In this document: positions 44,901 through 58,600 of the stretch, in pieces
How the letters are laid out: every line of letters starts with the position of its first letter
How positions within the stretch are numbered: position 1 is the first letter of the stretch
The notes under the pieces: generated by a model
Seen by the model: only the letters and a program-made list of their open reading frames with translations
The model's database searches: none
What the model was told of the DNA's origin: nothing
DNA from: Branchiostoma floridae
Taxonomy: Eukaryota > Chordata > Leptocardii > Amphioxiformes > Branchiostomatidae
NCBI RefSeq assembly: GCF_000003815.2
Contig: NC_049983.1
Span: forward strand, 1-64,000
Direction of reading: 5' to 3'
DNA: 64,000 nt
Program-made: the position numbers and the translations under genes

Positions 44901-47900
44901 ACCTGTCTGGTTTCCTTAGGCTCAATGCCCTAGGGTAATAACGTCAACTTTTAAAGTGTGGACAATTCTTCTCCGTTGGGCGCTTATTTTTTTCTATGTT
45001 GTAAATATTACTATCAGACATTAGTATCACGTCTGCTTTAATGCCATATATTGGTATCTGTACGTTACACTTACAGGAAGAAAACTTAAGTTCTATGTGC
45101 ATAGGTGTCACTGTCTAGGATTCTTATATAATCTTAATACTTGTATCGATATCGATGCGAAAGATTATCTAGGGGGCCATCAAAATGTGGTCAGGTGATA
45201 TTAGGACTCCTTATATGTAAAGGTAGCCACATGTACATGTCTGACTGTACTTCAACATGGTTGCATCCTGGTCAATGCTAATACAACTCAAACTCCACAT
45301 GGCTGATGCTTGTGTACACATTTCTCTGGGTGAGGAGATTGCTTTGGACACATGCCATGAGCTTTAGATGGGGGCTGGACTAACAGACTACACAACATCC
45401 CAACGCACGTCTGGGGCAATCTCAACACTTGGGAGCATTCTGATGATGTCATTTGGGTTGGTCGAAAATGAGCGCTAGAGCATCTGCCATATGATGCATT
45501 ATTTTGTCTCTTGAAGATATGATAGAAAAATGGCAATGATGTAGAAAGAACATATGTGTATGTGTGTGTATGTGTATGTGTATGTGTCTGTGCGTGCGTG
45601 CGTGCGTGTGTGTGAGTGAGAGAGTCTGTGTTTGTGAGTGTGTGTGTGTGAGTGTGTGTGTGTGTGTGTGTGCACGCAATACATCATTCACCTGTGCACT
45701 GCATTGGACATACAATGTAGTTTCTTAGATTTAAGTTAGAAATATGAATTTCAGAACAATACATTTTGTATGTTGTACTGTACTTCTTATTTCATCAGTA
45801 GAGTTCTATCACTTCTAAATTTTACAGTATTTCAAGTATTAGTTTACACATAGTAACAACGAATTTTACCGCATTTCATGTATTTAAGTAACAACAACAA
45901 ATTGCATGTACGTTCTAATGAGGACCATTATATAAGAATCCTGTGCTGACTCTGGTTACATGTCTCCTTTGATTAACACGTCAATGTATCATGTTATATC
46001 TTAGATCTAGTATTTCAAACATCTCGCCTATATCCGGAGACATGATACCCGATACCGCTGTAAGGTCCTGCAACTGAGAAAACATCCACGTCATTTAGGG
46101 ATGCTTGGAGGTAAGAAAATAAATCTTCAAACATTACAAAAAATGTCTCAATGAAAGCCCTTCACAAATGAGTCGTGGGTAGAAAATTAGGATGCCAATT
46201 AGTATATGGTACCTGACTACCAGTATGATGATGATGATGATGACCAGTATATAAAAGGTAAAGCCTTGTTTTGGTAATAATATTGGTACTGGTATCTTGT
46301 AAATGGCCTATCTGCATACATGAAATTCGTGTGATACTTCAAACTTCCACCCCTGACCAGCGCTCAGCATGGGAGGCATTTTATTATCATTCCGCTCTGA
46401 TATACGATACGATTCCCTACGAGGTATCAACAGTAAAATAGGATATGCCATAATCACAATACGGACCACTATAACATGTTTATACTGTAAATGCATTTAA
46501 GTTCGCGGGGATTTAATTTCGCGGTAGTGGGAAAATGGACTTTTCGCTGTGGATTTAAGTTCGCGGTAACACCATAGACTGCAATCTACGACCATAATAG
46601 AAAAAATGTTCGAGGTGGATTTAAGTTCGCGGTGAAGAGGTCACCGCGAAAACCGCGAACATTAATCCACCGCGAACATTTCTGCATTTACAGTACCTAT
46701 GCCTAGTGCTGACATTTGTCAGCATAATGTCTATTGCAAAAAAGCCTATATATTGCTTATTTTCTATTACTGTATAACCTATGATACATATATTTTGATA
46801 CATGTATGTATAAAACTATAATATAAACTGTATGGTAAAGGTTTATACCACATATGTTTATGGTGTAATAAGTTGTGGCAAAAATGTGAGGATCTTTATT
46901 ATCATTCCACTGTGAATATAATATACTTCCCTATATGGTACCATGGTAACAATCATGTATGCTTTTATCATCAATATTAAAGTGGGACAATATAATGACA
47001 TATGTAGGACTCTACATGAATTAGAAACATCCTATTCCAATTTCTGGACCAAATGATTAGAGGAGTGTGCAAAACTGTGCATATATGTATTAACTCAAGG
47101 AATGATCATAAAGATTGAAGGAATGCCTTAGGTTTCCCATTCATGGCTTGAAAAATGTCTTGAAGAACCATATTATGGAAAAACACATCATGTCTGTACT
47201 GAACAGTACAAGCTGCATATCCAGGCAAATTTATTTGATCCACTCACAATGACAAGGATCCCTACTCTATAAAAGTTGGGGGGGGGGTATGTGTAGAAAT
47301 TACTAAAATATTCTGCTATTAATATTATTATTATAGAGATGTCATACGATGTCAACTCATCAAATAGCTAGATATGAACATGAACTTGAGTACCCAGCGA
47401 ATAGTGCTCCATTTTCTTCTTCTCAAATATTCAAGGTCATAAAATATACGACATACCATAATAAATGCCTTATATATATAGGAAATCGATACAGAGATGG
47501 GCTGCAAAGATACCAGCCCTTAAAATCAATAGTAATCTGTTCAAAGCCCCATCCCTCGGGGATCAATTTTAAGAGAGTTGGAGAAAATTTAAGATAAGAT
47601 CTTTTCATATGAAATTATAGAGATGCTGTGTATTATTAGTATGTACACAGCTTGTGACAGAGAAAAAAATGCCAAAAATATATATCTATGCTTTGAATTG
47701 CTGTTTCCTTAATATTGGATTTAAAACATTGTATTCGTATAAGTTATACACTAAGTTAATTCTAGTTTGCTACCTAGCAAGTTGTTTCTCTTTTCTTCAA
47801 TCTCACTAAAATGTTTTGGCAAATTGTAGGCTATACATGAGTAATTCACTCACATAATTCAAGTACCAAAATATCAACTTTTACAGTAAAAAGGATAAAA

Positions 47901-50900
47901 CTGACATCCTCAATTGAGGCAAAGCATGATGACTTTTCAAGGAACTAATAAAAAATAATAATATTAATAGTACAAACTGAAGTGCATGTAGTGTTAACAC
48001 ATTGATGTACAATCCACATTGTAACACAACTTTCTAAATTCATTTCAAAAATTGTTGGGACTCAATTATCAGCTGGAATTTGCCACAGAATTCTTAAAAT
48101 TCTATTTGTAGCATTTTTTTTTCAATTCTATTTCCAAAAGACCACCCTGTTGGTAGACTGGCCTCTTCGAAAGCCATGTTGTGCCTTGAGCAAGAAAAAT
48201 CCAGAAATACTGGCCTGATAAAATCAATGAACTGGCACTACCGTTCCGCAAAACGAGTAATTGTGCTGATAGCCCAGATTTTGATAACATTCCAAGACTG
48301 CATTTTATGACGTTTATAATTACTGCCCTTCCTGTCATTTTCGAGTGGTAACGACTGACCGTTAGTGCAAACCAGGGTGCCAGTTTTCCGCCACTACTGG
48401 CATTACCACTTTGGTTCAATGTTTCGTCCGTGTTAATATTTCAGCTATGCCTCTCTTCTGGGATTCTAGCCAAAAGATTTCTGACGTCAACGCATTTTTA
48501 CGCTGACAAGTTCTAAAATTCTTGTTGCAGTGATTTTTTCGTCTGTGTCAAGAGTATATTTAACAGTGTTTGCAAAAGGCAATACATTGTACATATCATA
48601 GCAGATATTTTCCAATTCTAATCTGTCCTAGGACAACCTATAACAATCCGAGATTCTGCTAGTACTAGTAGTAGTAGTAGCAGTGTTTCCGCCAGACCTC
48701 AGCTGGGAGGCCGTCCACCTTGGGGCGCGAAAACCGCGAAAATTAAATTTAATTGCAAAACCGCGAACATTAAATTTAATTGTAAAACCGCGAAAATTAA
48801 ATTGAATTGTAAAATCGCGAAAATTAAAGTTGATGGTTAACTGTCGCAAGAAAAAACAAAACAACTAACGTCCGATTAAGGTATCTCGGTTGGCTAAATT
48901 GGCATTTTGACCTTCCACTGTTTTCTTATTAATAGATTAAGAAAGAATGGAGCCGTAACGAATGTTGATAGATGGGCACTAGAGAATTCTAATTCTGATT
49001 TTTTTTGGGCCGAATTTATGACGTCATCATTTTTATTACCTCTGATATTATTTTTTTCTATGACAAAATACAGCACTTTGGTACATACCACTGTAATGAA
49101 ACTTCGTTTTTCGTTGCATAATGATGGAAGCTACAAACGTAGTGTTGCGCAAACTGATATCTCCTAATGATCTGTAGTAATTAGAAAATGTTTGTTTTCA
49201 TCTAATTGAATCNNNNNNNNNNNNNNNNNNNNNNNNNNNNNNNNNNNNNNNNNNNNNNNNNNNNNNNNNNNNNNNNNNNNNNNNNNNNNNNNNNNNNNNN
49301 NNNNNNNNNNNNTTAGTAGATATCAATTTGCGCAACACTACGTTTGTAGCTTCCATCATTATGCAACGAAAAACGAAGTTTCATTACAGTGGTATGTACC
49401 AAAGTGCTGTGTTTTGTCATAGAAAAAAATAATATCAGAGGTAATAAAAATGATGACGTCATCAATTTGGCCCCAAAAAATCAGATTTAGAATTCTTTAA
49501 TGCCCATCTATCAACATTCGTTATGGCTCCATTCTTTCTTAATTCATTAATAAGAAAACAGTGGAAGGTCAAAATGCCAATTTAGCCAACCGAGATACCT
49601 TAAGTTCAGTGCCGAAGTGCTATGATCTGTGCCGCGTACCGGTATGCAGCACCGAACGGGTACTACGACTTTTAAAACGTTCTAGAAACGGTTCTTGGAC
49701 TTTCAAAAAAGAAATAGCATTTGTATATATTCTCTTTTATGTTGTAGTATACTTATAAATCATCTAAAAACTTCCAAAGATCGAGAAATTTGCGTTCAGA
49801 AATGACGAAAAACATCGTCTATCGGCGACAGTGAGCGTAATGGCGGCCGAAATCCCGCAATCTCACGTGGTGACTTCTCGCAAGATCTGGGAAAGCTAGC
49901 GACGTCACGGGAAACTAGCGCTGTGATTGGCTAGGATACACAACAGCTACTGACCGCCATTTTTGATGCGTATTTATCCCGAAAATTTCTGCCGTTTTCG
50001 GAGATTTTGCGGGCTCAAAACTCATATAAGAAGGAACCAAAGTTATACTTGATGTTTTTTACGTCCATCACCTCTTATGTGAACACTTTATTTTTCCGCT
50101 GTGTTGCCGATAACGAACTTGAAAGAGGTTGGGGATTTCCCGTGCCAAGCACCCGGTGGGAACATGTTTCTCAGATCATCGTGTTTTGTTTTGTTTACGC
50201 ATTACGATGATTGATGATGAAAACAGAGACTAAAGTTTTTAATATCTAGACAAAGTTAGTGTGTTTTCTTATTAGTTATCTCTCCCAATTACAACTATTA
50301 GTTTGTAGTGTAATATCGAGATCGACCTACCGCCAAGTTTTCGAAATGTGGCAGGGAAAATTCGCATAACTGAGACCTTGAAAAACGGGTTTTAATGAGA
50401 TTATCGTATGCAAAAGGCCGCCGACACACATTGTCAACAATCATAACAATAGCAAAACAAACAGTAAGCGGCTTTCTGACTGTGGACGGCGTCCCCGAGC
50501 GTCTAGCTTCAATACAAAACACAAAACTGCGGTTTACATTTATCGACTTTGTACAGATTTCTCGGCAAAATGTGGGTCGCATTTTTTTTATGAGGACGGC
50601 CTCTGTTTGCGTTCAAGCCATCCAAAACGAAATGAGACCGTCAATGGACGGGTGGACGCCCCTCTGGCGGAAACACTGAGTAGTAGTATAGGTTGGGTCA
50701 GGGTACACCAAACTGGACATGCTAACCCTAACCCAATATCCAGCGCTAGCAGAATTGCAGAATGTGCTTGAAGTTGGACAGATCCCAATCCAATATCAAA
50801 TCAAAACAGATTCTAGTTTGTCTTAAGACAGATTGTGGCCACAATCTGTAATGGTAATCTACACAGATTGTAGAACAGATCCCAGTTTGAATTCTAATCT

Positions 50901-53900
50901 CTTAGTTATTAGATTAANNNNNNNNNNNNNNNNNNNNNNNNNNNNNNNNNNNNNNNNNNNNNNNNNNNNNNNNNNNNNNNNNNNNNNNNNNNNNNNNNNN
51001 NNNNNNNNNNNNNNNNNNNNNNNNNNNNNNNNNNNNNNNNNNNNNNNNNNNNNNNNNNNNNNNNNNNNNNNNNNNNNNNNNNNNNNNNNNNNNNNNNNNN
51101 NNNNNNNNNNNNNNNNNNNNNNNNNNNNNNNNNNNNNNNNNNNNNNNNNNNNNNNNNNNNNNNNNNNNNNNNNNNNNNNNNNNNNNNNNNNNNNNNNNNN
51201 NNNNNNNNNNNNNNNNNNNNNNNNNNNNNNNNNNNNNNNNNNNNNNNNNNNNNNNNNNNNNNNNNNNNNNNNNNNNNNNNNNNNNNNNNNNNNNNNNNNN
51301 NNNNNNNNNNNNNNNNNNNNNNNNNNNNNNNNNNNNNNNNNNNNNNNNNNNNNNNNNNNNNNNNNNNNNNNNNNNNNNNNNNNNNNNNNNNNNNNNNNNN
51401 NNNNNNNNNNNNNNNNNNNNNNNNNNNNNNNNNNNNNNNNNNNNNNNNNNNNNNNNNNNNNNNNNNNNNNNNNNNNNNNNNNNNNNNNNNNNNNNNNNNN
51501 NNNNNNNNNNNNNNNNNNNNNNNNNNNNNNNNNNNNNNNNNNNNNNNNNNNNNNNNNNNNNNNNNNNNNNNNNNNNNNNNNNNNNNNNNNNNNNNNNNNN
51601 NNNNNNNNNNNNNNNNNNNNNNNNNNNNNNNNNNNNNNNNNNNNNNNNNNNNNNNNNNNNNNNNNNNNNNNNNNNNNNNNNNNNNNNNNNNNNNNNNNNN
51701 NNNNNNNNNNNNNNNNNNNNNNNNNNNAGACCTAGCCCTCTACATAATCATGTAAGTCAGATATGCCTATTAGAAACTTCACAATTCTCTACTCCCAATA
51801 TCTGCTTGGAGATGACTGTTCTTGACAATAGGGGAAGATTGAAGGAAGTGATCTCAACCTCCGGAAGTGCTGAACTCTTCCTTCCTGGTTCCCGTCTGTC
51901 TACAATTCCTGATCAGGAAGGAGGATAATATATCTGGTCTTTGAACTTACGAGAGCTTTTATGTCTGTCGCATATCTCATGATTACAGTCGTGCTCTTGT
52001 AGATGAAATCAGGTCTGTGTAGTTAAGATAATATGTGGACTGCATATGATTATGAGTATTCACTTCAGTGCTCAAAATATCCACGTGCATAAGCGTTTGT
52101 ATTTATATTTGATAACAAAAAACATATTACATAGTTATTATGAAGAAATTATAATAGATAAGTAGCTGATTTGAAGAACGTAAAAACTGGAAAGTGGGGC
52201 AACCTGAAATATTGATGGCACAACCTGTCTTAAATTTGACTCAGGTTGCCACTTGGACAACCTGGCTGAAAAAAGTATTTCGGGCACTGGCATTTCAGAT
52301 GGACTAAGTCAAATACAAATGTATTTCAAAATCATCAAATCTCACATTTAAACTATTGGTTGCTTTTCAGAGACAACAAGTAGTCACACAATAGAAAGCA
52401 AATATATAGACTTTACATAATGTACTCCAATTGAAATAGCTAAGAGTTTGCAGATCTATTTCCAGGCTTTACAGAATGCTTATAGTTATCAAAAGAACAG
52501 TGAACTTCTGATTGTAATGGTACCAGAAAATATACTGCTGAATGAAGCTGGATGAGCAAAGTAAACCAAAATGCATGAGGACACTTGTCTTTCCATGTCA
52601 AACTTTAATTTTCAATTGATAGATAGATTTATCCTTCATGAGATATGACAAGCTATGTTTTTACTACAATAGGCTGAATAAAATTAAAAATTCTAACTGG
52701 AAGCTATGTGACTCCACTGACCCCCCCCCCCCCCCAAAAAAAGTCTACGGTTGGCAGGTTTTCTAGTGTAGGTAGGGAAACGGGAAACACAACATTTTTT
52801 CCTAAGCCTTAAGGCAACATTTTCGCAAAAAAAGCAGAGTGATTTCTCAGTAGCCTTTTGTCACGCTACTCACACACAATACAGTAACATTAGGCTCAAC
52901 CTATATATAGTATTATTGTGTGAGACTTAAGAAAACTTTTTTAAAAATTGCTCATGTGAACAATAGCAGCTAATGATATCGAATCTAAGCTCTGATTGGC
53001 TACTGGTAAAAGAAGAAGAAAGAAAAAGACCAGCAAAAACAATATGCTTTTCCCCAAAGAGGAAATATAACTACATATTAGTGGTCTGGCTTGGGAAGTT
53101 TATGTCTGTATTTCTCTAAATCTAACAGTTCAGTTAACAATTAACTAGAAAAACAAACACTTCACTCTGAAGTTACATAAACACAAACAACGGGTGCGCT
53201 TGAGTTGATCTTAGTTCTTACTCAATGTTGACTTACTATTTTTGGTTGCACACATCATCCAAAAAACCCTTACACTATTGTTTACTATCACAAGTCAAAC
53301 ATATGACTCTTAGCATAACCTATATTGTAGGTACGCAACTTCCTTCAAAGACTTCAACCTTATTAATTCGTAAAATAGATATGGAAATAAACCATTCATA
53401 TGCACCTGGATGCTGTGCCATTACCAAAAGCTATTCATCAACCTTTTCCCAAGCTAAAAATATATTTCAAAAGCACTGGGGACTTGTTGAGGCATGTCTG
53501 AACATGGGCTGCTATAATTGCTGTATTAATCATAGATTGTCAGCCAAGGCAGCCACCCATAGTAAACAAGTTGTTACAAACTACAAGTAGTAAACTATTG
53601 ATGTTTTTTTCAAGTGCAAGCTATTTCCATCACTGCCAATATACTGGTTCTAGTGGTAGGAAATAGGAACACACAGTTACACCTACCGCCGGCTACCGGT
53701 AATATAACAATTTTGGTGCAAGAAAAAAATCTGAGGGGATTTAATTTCACAGTTAGCAGGGAAATGCAGCATTTGTGCTTGAGTTTGCAGTAGCGCCGAA
53801 CAATGTAGTCACATACTGTAACGGATAAAAGTTCGTTGTGGTTTTGAGTTTGGGATGAAGTGGTTACGCCTAACTTACGGTAAAAAGCGTGAACACAAAG

Positions 53901-55575
53901 CTGCAGCAAACTTTTCTGCATTTACAGTATTCTGACAGACAACAGTGGACAATAGGACTGACTGAGCCCTGTTAATGTATTTTCCAAGCAGATGTTGGGA
54001 GGGAGCAGTTAAAATCCCCAGCCACTAGTATCCTTCCTCCCCATTCCCCAACCTCTGCTTGGAGAATACCGTTGCACACTTCTAAGTTCTATAGACTACA
54101 CACTCCAGGACGCCAACATTATATAACGGCTAATGAGCAACTGATGATCCACAAAGCAAAGCATAAAAATTCAATTAAGTGTGTATAATTCAACTAACTA
54201 CTCTCTCTGGGAGGCCACCACAGGCATGAAAAAATAAAGACGAGAAGCACAAATGTGAAAGAAAAGACATGTCTGAAAGGGCTAATCATACAGAGGTTCA
54301 GCTCTAGCTGTTTCTGACATGTTTTAGGCATTTTTGTTGGGATTTCTACTATCTAGATATTTCTATTTCACCAGCAGGCATTTAAAAAAACGGGACAGAA
54401 TAAAGAGCCTGACAAAAATGCCTAGAACACAGGAGCCGAACCTCTGCTTGGAGAGTAAGAAACAGCCAGTATCTTGGAACAGTGAACACCTATGGGAGGC
54501 CACATTCCTGAGGTGAACAGCTACAAACACCTGATGGGACACAGGTGAACACAACTTCATGGGTCACATATGGTGAATGATTCACAAGGTCATAGGGAGG
54601 ACATGGCATGTTCAAAATAACAAACAGGCTTTTGAATGAAAACTCAAAGGGCCTCTGTTTAAGGGCCATGACTTCAGCAGATGTAGGATCTTTTGTTTTA
54701 GTGGAATTTACAACTACAAAAAGTCTTTTTACTCTACTCAAATAGTAGAAATATCTACTCAGTGATGTCAGTTGAAAGTGAATGTCATTGTAGTTGATCA
54801 TCCAATAGCTAAGTATGCTGAGTGCAATGTAAAATGCAGGGCTCGAAATTCATTTTTGGGAATAGGTGCACTGGTGCACCCAACCTAGAAAATTGGGTGT
54901 ACCAAACTATTTTTGGGTGCACCGCATAAAATAAAGTAGAATATCAGAATAACCTAATTGCAAACCTACTAAATTAGTAATTTAATCAGAGCTCTTCAGA
55001 AATCGGAAGTACTATGACAGTCATTTTATTATCTTTCTAACACGCAGATGTGAAGAATATGGTGTTTACCTAGTATACTGACATCTTAACATACATAAGC
55101 CTATGGAAATACATGGGTGCACCCTGTGCACCCAGAGAAAATAATTGGGTGCACATCTCCAATTTTGGGTGCACCTGGGTGCACAAAACCCCAGTATTTC
55201 AAGCCCTGAAAATGGCACAAGTGTTCTAATTTGTGGTACAAAAGTCCTGAGCTGAGGTTAGCTGAGGTGAGGACAACTCAGGTGTGACAGGTCCTTGGGT
55301 AAACAAACTCACATGTCATGCCAAGCAACACAAAATTACACACTGGCTAATTAAACAAATATATCTTCTTAAGCAAGGCAATCAACTGTTTCACTATAAG
55401 TTTAAGATGCTTCTGAAAGAATTGAGAGTTTTCTTTGTAATCCATAGCTTAGTAAACTGCCTCATGGCATAATACAGCAGGTTTGTACTAATCAACTTAC
55501 AAGCTGCATTTCCAGACAAATTTATAACTATTTTTACACACACACAACACACACACACAACACACACACACACAC

Positions 55576-55613
<38 letters not shown>

Positions 55614-58600
55614 AGACACACACACACATGAACCCTAGTTTCGCCTTCTCATTTTGGATAAATGTGATGGGTTCTTTAATGGGCCAGGTGTGACTTTCCT
55701 CGAACATGGGTATCCAAGGGACATCCCTAACCAAAGCTAGGTACTCATTTTCACCCAAGTGAAGTGAGGACATTGGTGCAGAGTGCCTTTCCATTGAAGC
55801 ATCAGAGCAAGCAACATTTGTGCAACTCACATGAGCAAATGTCACATCCTTTCAACAACGTCACTGAGGGGTTGAAAAACATCTCTGGTGGCATGTGGCT
55901 GCCAGTGTTTAGCCAACTTGTAAGCATGACCGTGTTGACAAGAAACCAGATATTGGATATGCCAGGGCGAACTTGTGCAAACAACTGCACACAAAACCTG
56001 TCTTCAAGCGAGCAGCAAGTTTGGGCAAAGCTCTGTTTAGTTCAACAAAAGTTGAAAGCAGGCATCAACACTTCTGCTTGGTTTTGTTTGACTCCCCAAG
56101 GACACATCATAGCATTGACACCACCCGCAATGCAGAACAGTCCTCCTCAAACTTGAAATAGATTCTCAACAAGCTTGTGGCACTGTCTTGATGTAGATTT
56201 TAAGTATTTAGGACATTGGGTCCAAGACCCAGAGGTCCTGGGTTCAAATCTGCTGTCGTGCCATCAATGTTGTGCCCCTAGTGGAAATGAAACTTTGCAT
56301 GAACTTAGTCATTTCAATCAGGCAAAAATTAGTTCTTCGGTAAGGGAAGGGACATTAAATGGAGGTCCCATTTTTGAGGAGAGAAACATCTTGGACAGGT
56401 TAAAGAATCCACCACACTGATCAAAAATAGAGGGAGGCCTTCCTGGTGTGCGCAGATCAAGTCAATCTGTCTCCATTATGAGTGTTTGTTTGCAAATTCT
56501 ATTTATGTGAGTGTAGAGTAATATGTTATCTTTGAAAGACATTCTTTGTTAGCTTAGCGCTTAGCATTTACATTATGTTGCTTTGTAGTCTACAAATCTT
56601 TAGTAGGAATTTTTGTAGTGCAAATAAACATACAAATACTACTACAGATCCTCTGAACTCGTTCCACTTTTGTGTACATAACAAGCGTTTCCATGTTCAG
56701 TGCCAGAGGCATGTTTATATATAACCTGTCTCTCCGCTAGGGTAGCCTTACAAAATGGCCTGGGTGACATACTGGTTAGTTTAATGTTTCCTGGGTTCGT
56801 CTCTCAATAAATTCTGTCAGCCTGGTGGTAACAACAACTGGCCTGGTGATAAAACTAGCCATCGCAGCTGCCAGGACACTCACAATACCAAACTGTAAAT
56901 TTCAACATTTCCTTGTTCATTCTCGAACTCGGGCTTTAAGTTTTACAGAAGAACATAGAAGCCAGTCAATTGCACGACAACAGATAACTGCACACTTCTG
57001 TTAATTGCACAGAATCTCAAAGTCCTGTAGTGATGCAGTCCAGCTCAATAACTTTGTTTTCTTGCAATAATTGCACAAATTGAAAATGTGCTGGCAAATG
57101 GAGAGTGCAATTAAACAGCTTCTACTATACTAGTAATTTCACCATACCAAAATTGCCATTAGGGCCCACTTACATGTAGGCTTAGTTAAATTAAAATGCT
57201 TTCTCTGGGCTACTTGAAACCTAGCAAAAAGAATAATGGTATTGGCCATAAAACTACCTAGGATGGCACCCAAGACACACACTACAACTGTGAGGGAAGC
57301 TTTCCAAAGGTGCTTTGGTGTCAAATCCTGCATTAGTCATTTGTGCATCACTCCCTACCCAAAGCCCACAAACTGACAGCTTGGAAAACTGATTTGCTCC
57401 GCCACACTCAAGGGTACTACCCAATCAAATTGCAGAGGATGGTGATGTACATATAACCCTCTAGGGTTCCTTGCTACAGCTGTCAGCTAACCCCATTTAT
57501 CTAAATTACTACAAGAACTGTGGCTCTTCTATTCTTACATACTGCCTGCCAGTTGGATTTCTCCCCATATGGACCACAGCTTGTTTCTTATATATGGAAG
57601 CAATCAGCAATCAGTATATACCGGTAGATATCAGTTTACTACTAGAGGCCCATAAAAATAGACAACATGCAATATCAAAAGGACCGTGTGTTTTGCTTCT
57701 ACTGGACTAATAAAATATGGCATTGTTATGGGATGGTAATAACAGGTGTGTTCTACTCCAATAATGTTGTTGTCAGCGAAATTTCTCTAGCAAGATTTTC
57801 TTATTTTCTATAATCACAAATCAGTGCTGTTTGTGTTCAGATCTGTATGTTTTAATTTGACAATCTTGCTTTGGGACAATATTCATATTGGGACATTTGA
57901 ATTTAAAAAGAACCTGACCAAAGCACATGTGGCCAGTGCAAGCCAAAACGTGTCTCTTCTATATGTAACATTTGGCTGGAAAGCTATCATTCCTTCCACT
58001 TTTTCCCTTTAAAGTTCTCTACAGATAAACTTGTAATACACATTTTTTGCAGTTAGTAAATGTATGCCATTTTTAGTACTATCCTTTTTTGTACAAAAAA
58101 ATGCTGCACAATTGAAGCTCACTTTGGCACAGTGAGGAAAAAAAAAGTAAACTTTGAGGCCTGATATTTTCTCCTTTTTAGAACAGACTGCCAAAAACTC
58201 CTTAGGAGGGCGGGGTTGTAATAAACACAGGTAAACTTGCTCCGCCTCTCCTTTAATTCTCACATAGGCCATAATTGGGACCTGTTCAATTCTTCACCTC
58301 AGATCATGGTAATTGCACATTAACACCAGAATGGTCCACTTTTAGACAAAGCATGCTTCAAATTCCTTGCATTAAAAAAGGCCAATTGTCGCCTTTCCCT
58401 CTTTCAGTCTTTGCCTGGCAAGAGACAAATCTCCCCATTGTTAGTGATAAAGGCTTACAGGAAACAAAGGGTGTTTGATATACATATAATTGTATTGTTG
58501 CTTTAGATATGCAACTTGACATCTAGTAATCTTCTAATTGATGGATAGATCTGGATGTTCATCTACTACATGTTTCAGGCTCTTTTTGGTCATCTTTCCG

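Larger units (their letters stand above)
48681..50678. mobile_element. Large hAT-like element, CAGTGTTTCCGCCAGA ends, 8-bp duplication
   Basis: CAGTGTTTCCGCCAGA at 48681 and its inverse TCTGGCGGAAACACTG ending at 50678. AGTAGTAG lies on both sides (48673-48680 and 50679-50686). About 2 kb, includes a tandem repeat, a nested foldback element and a GC/CpG-rich stretch at 49790-49960. No transposase frame is recognisable. Confidence 0.88.

Noticed and set aside
45449-45715. His/Thr-rich frames on the minus strand
   Set aside because: Translation of a (TG)n microsatellite.
50833-51735. 300-codon open frame on the plus strand
   Set aside because: Almost all codons are N; it is the 810-N gap.
55394-55845. 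Cys/Val-rich frames on the minus strand
   Set aside because: Translation of a (CA)n microsatellite.
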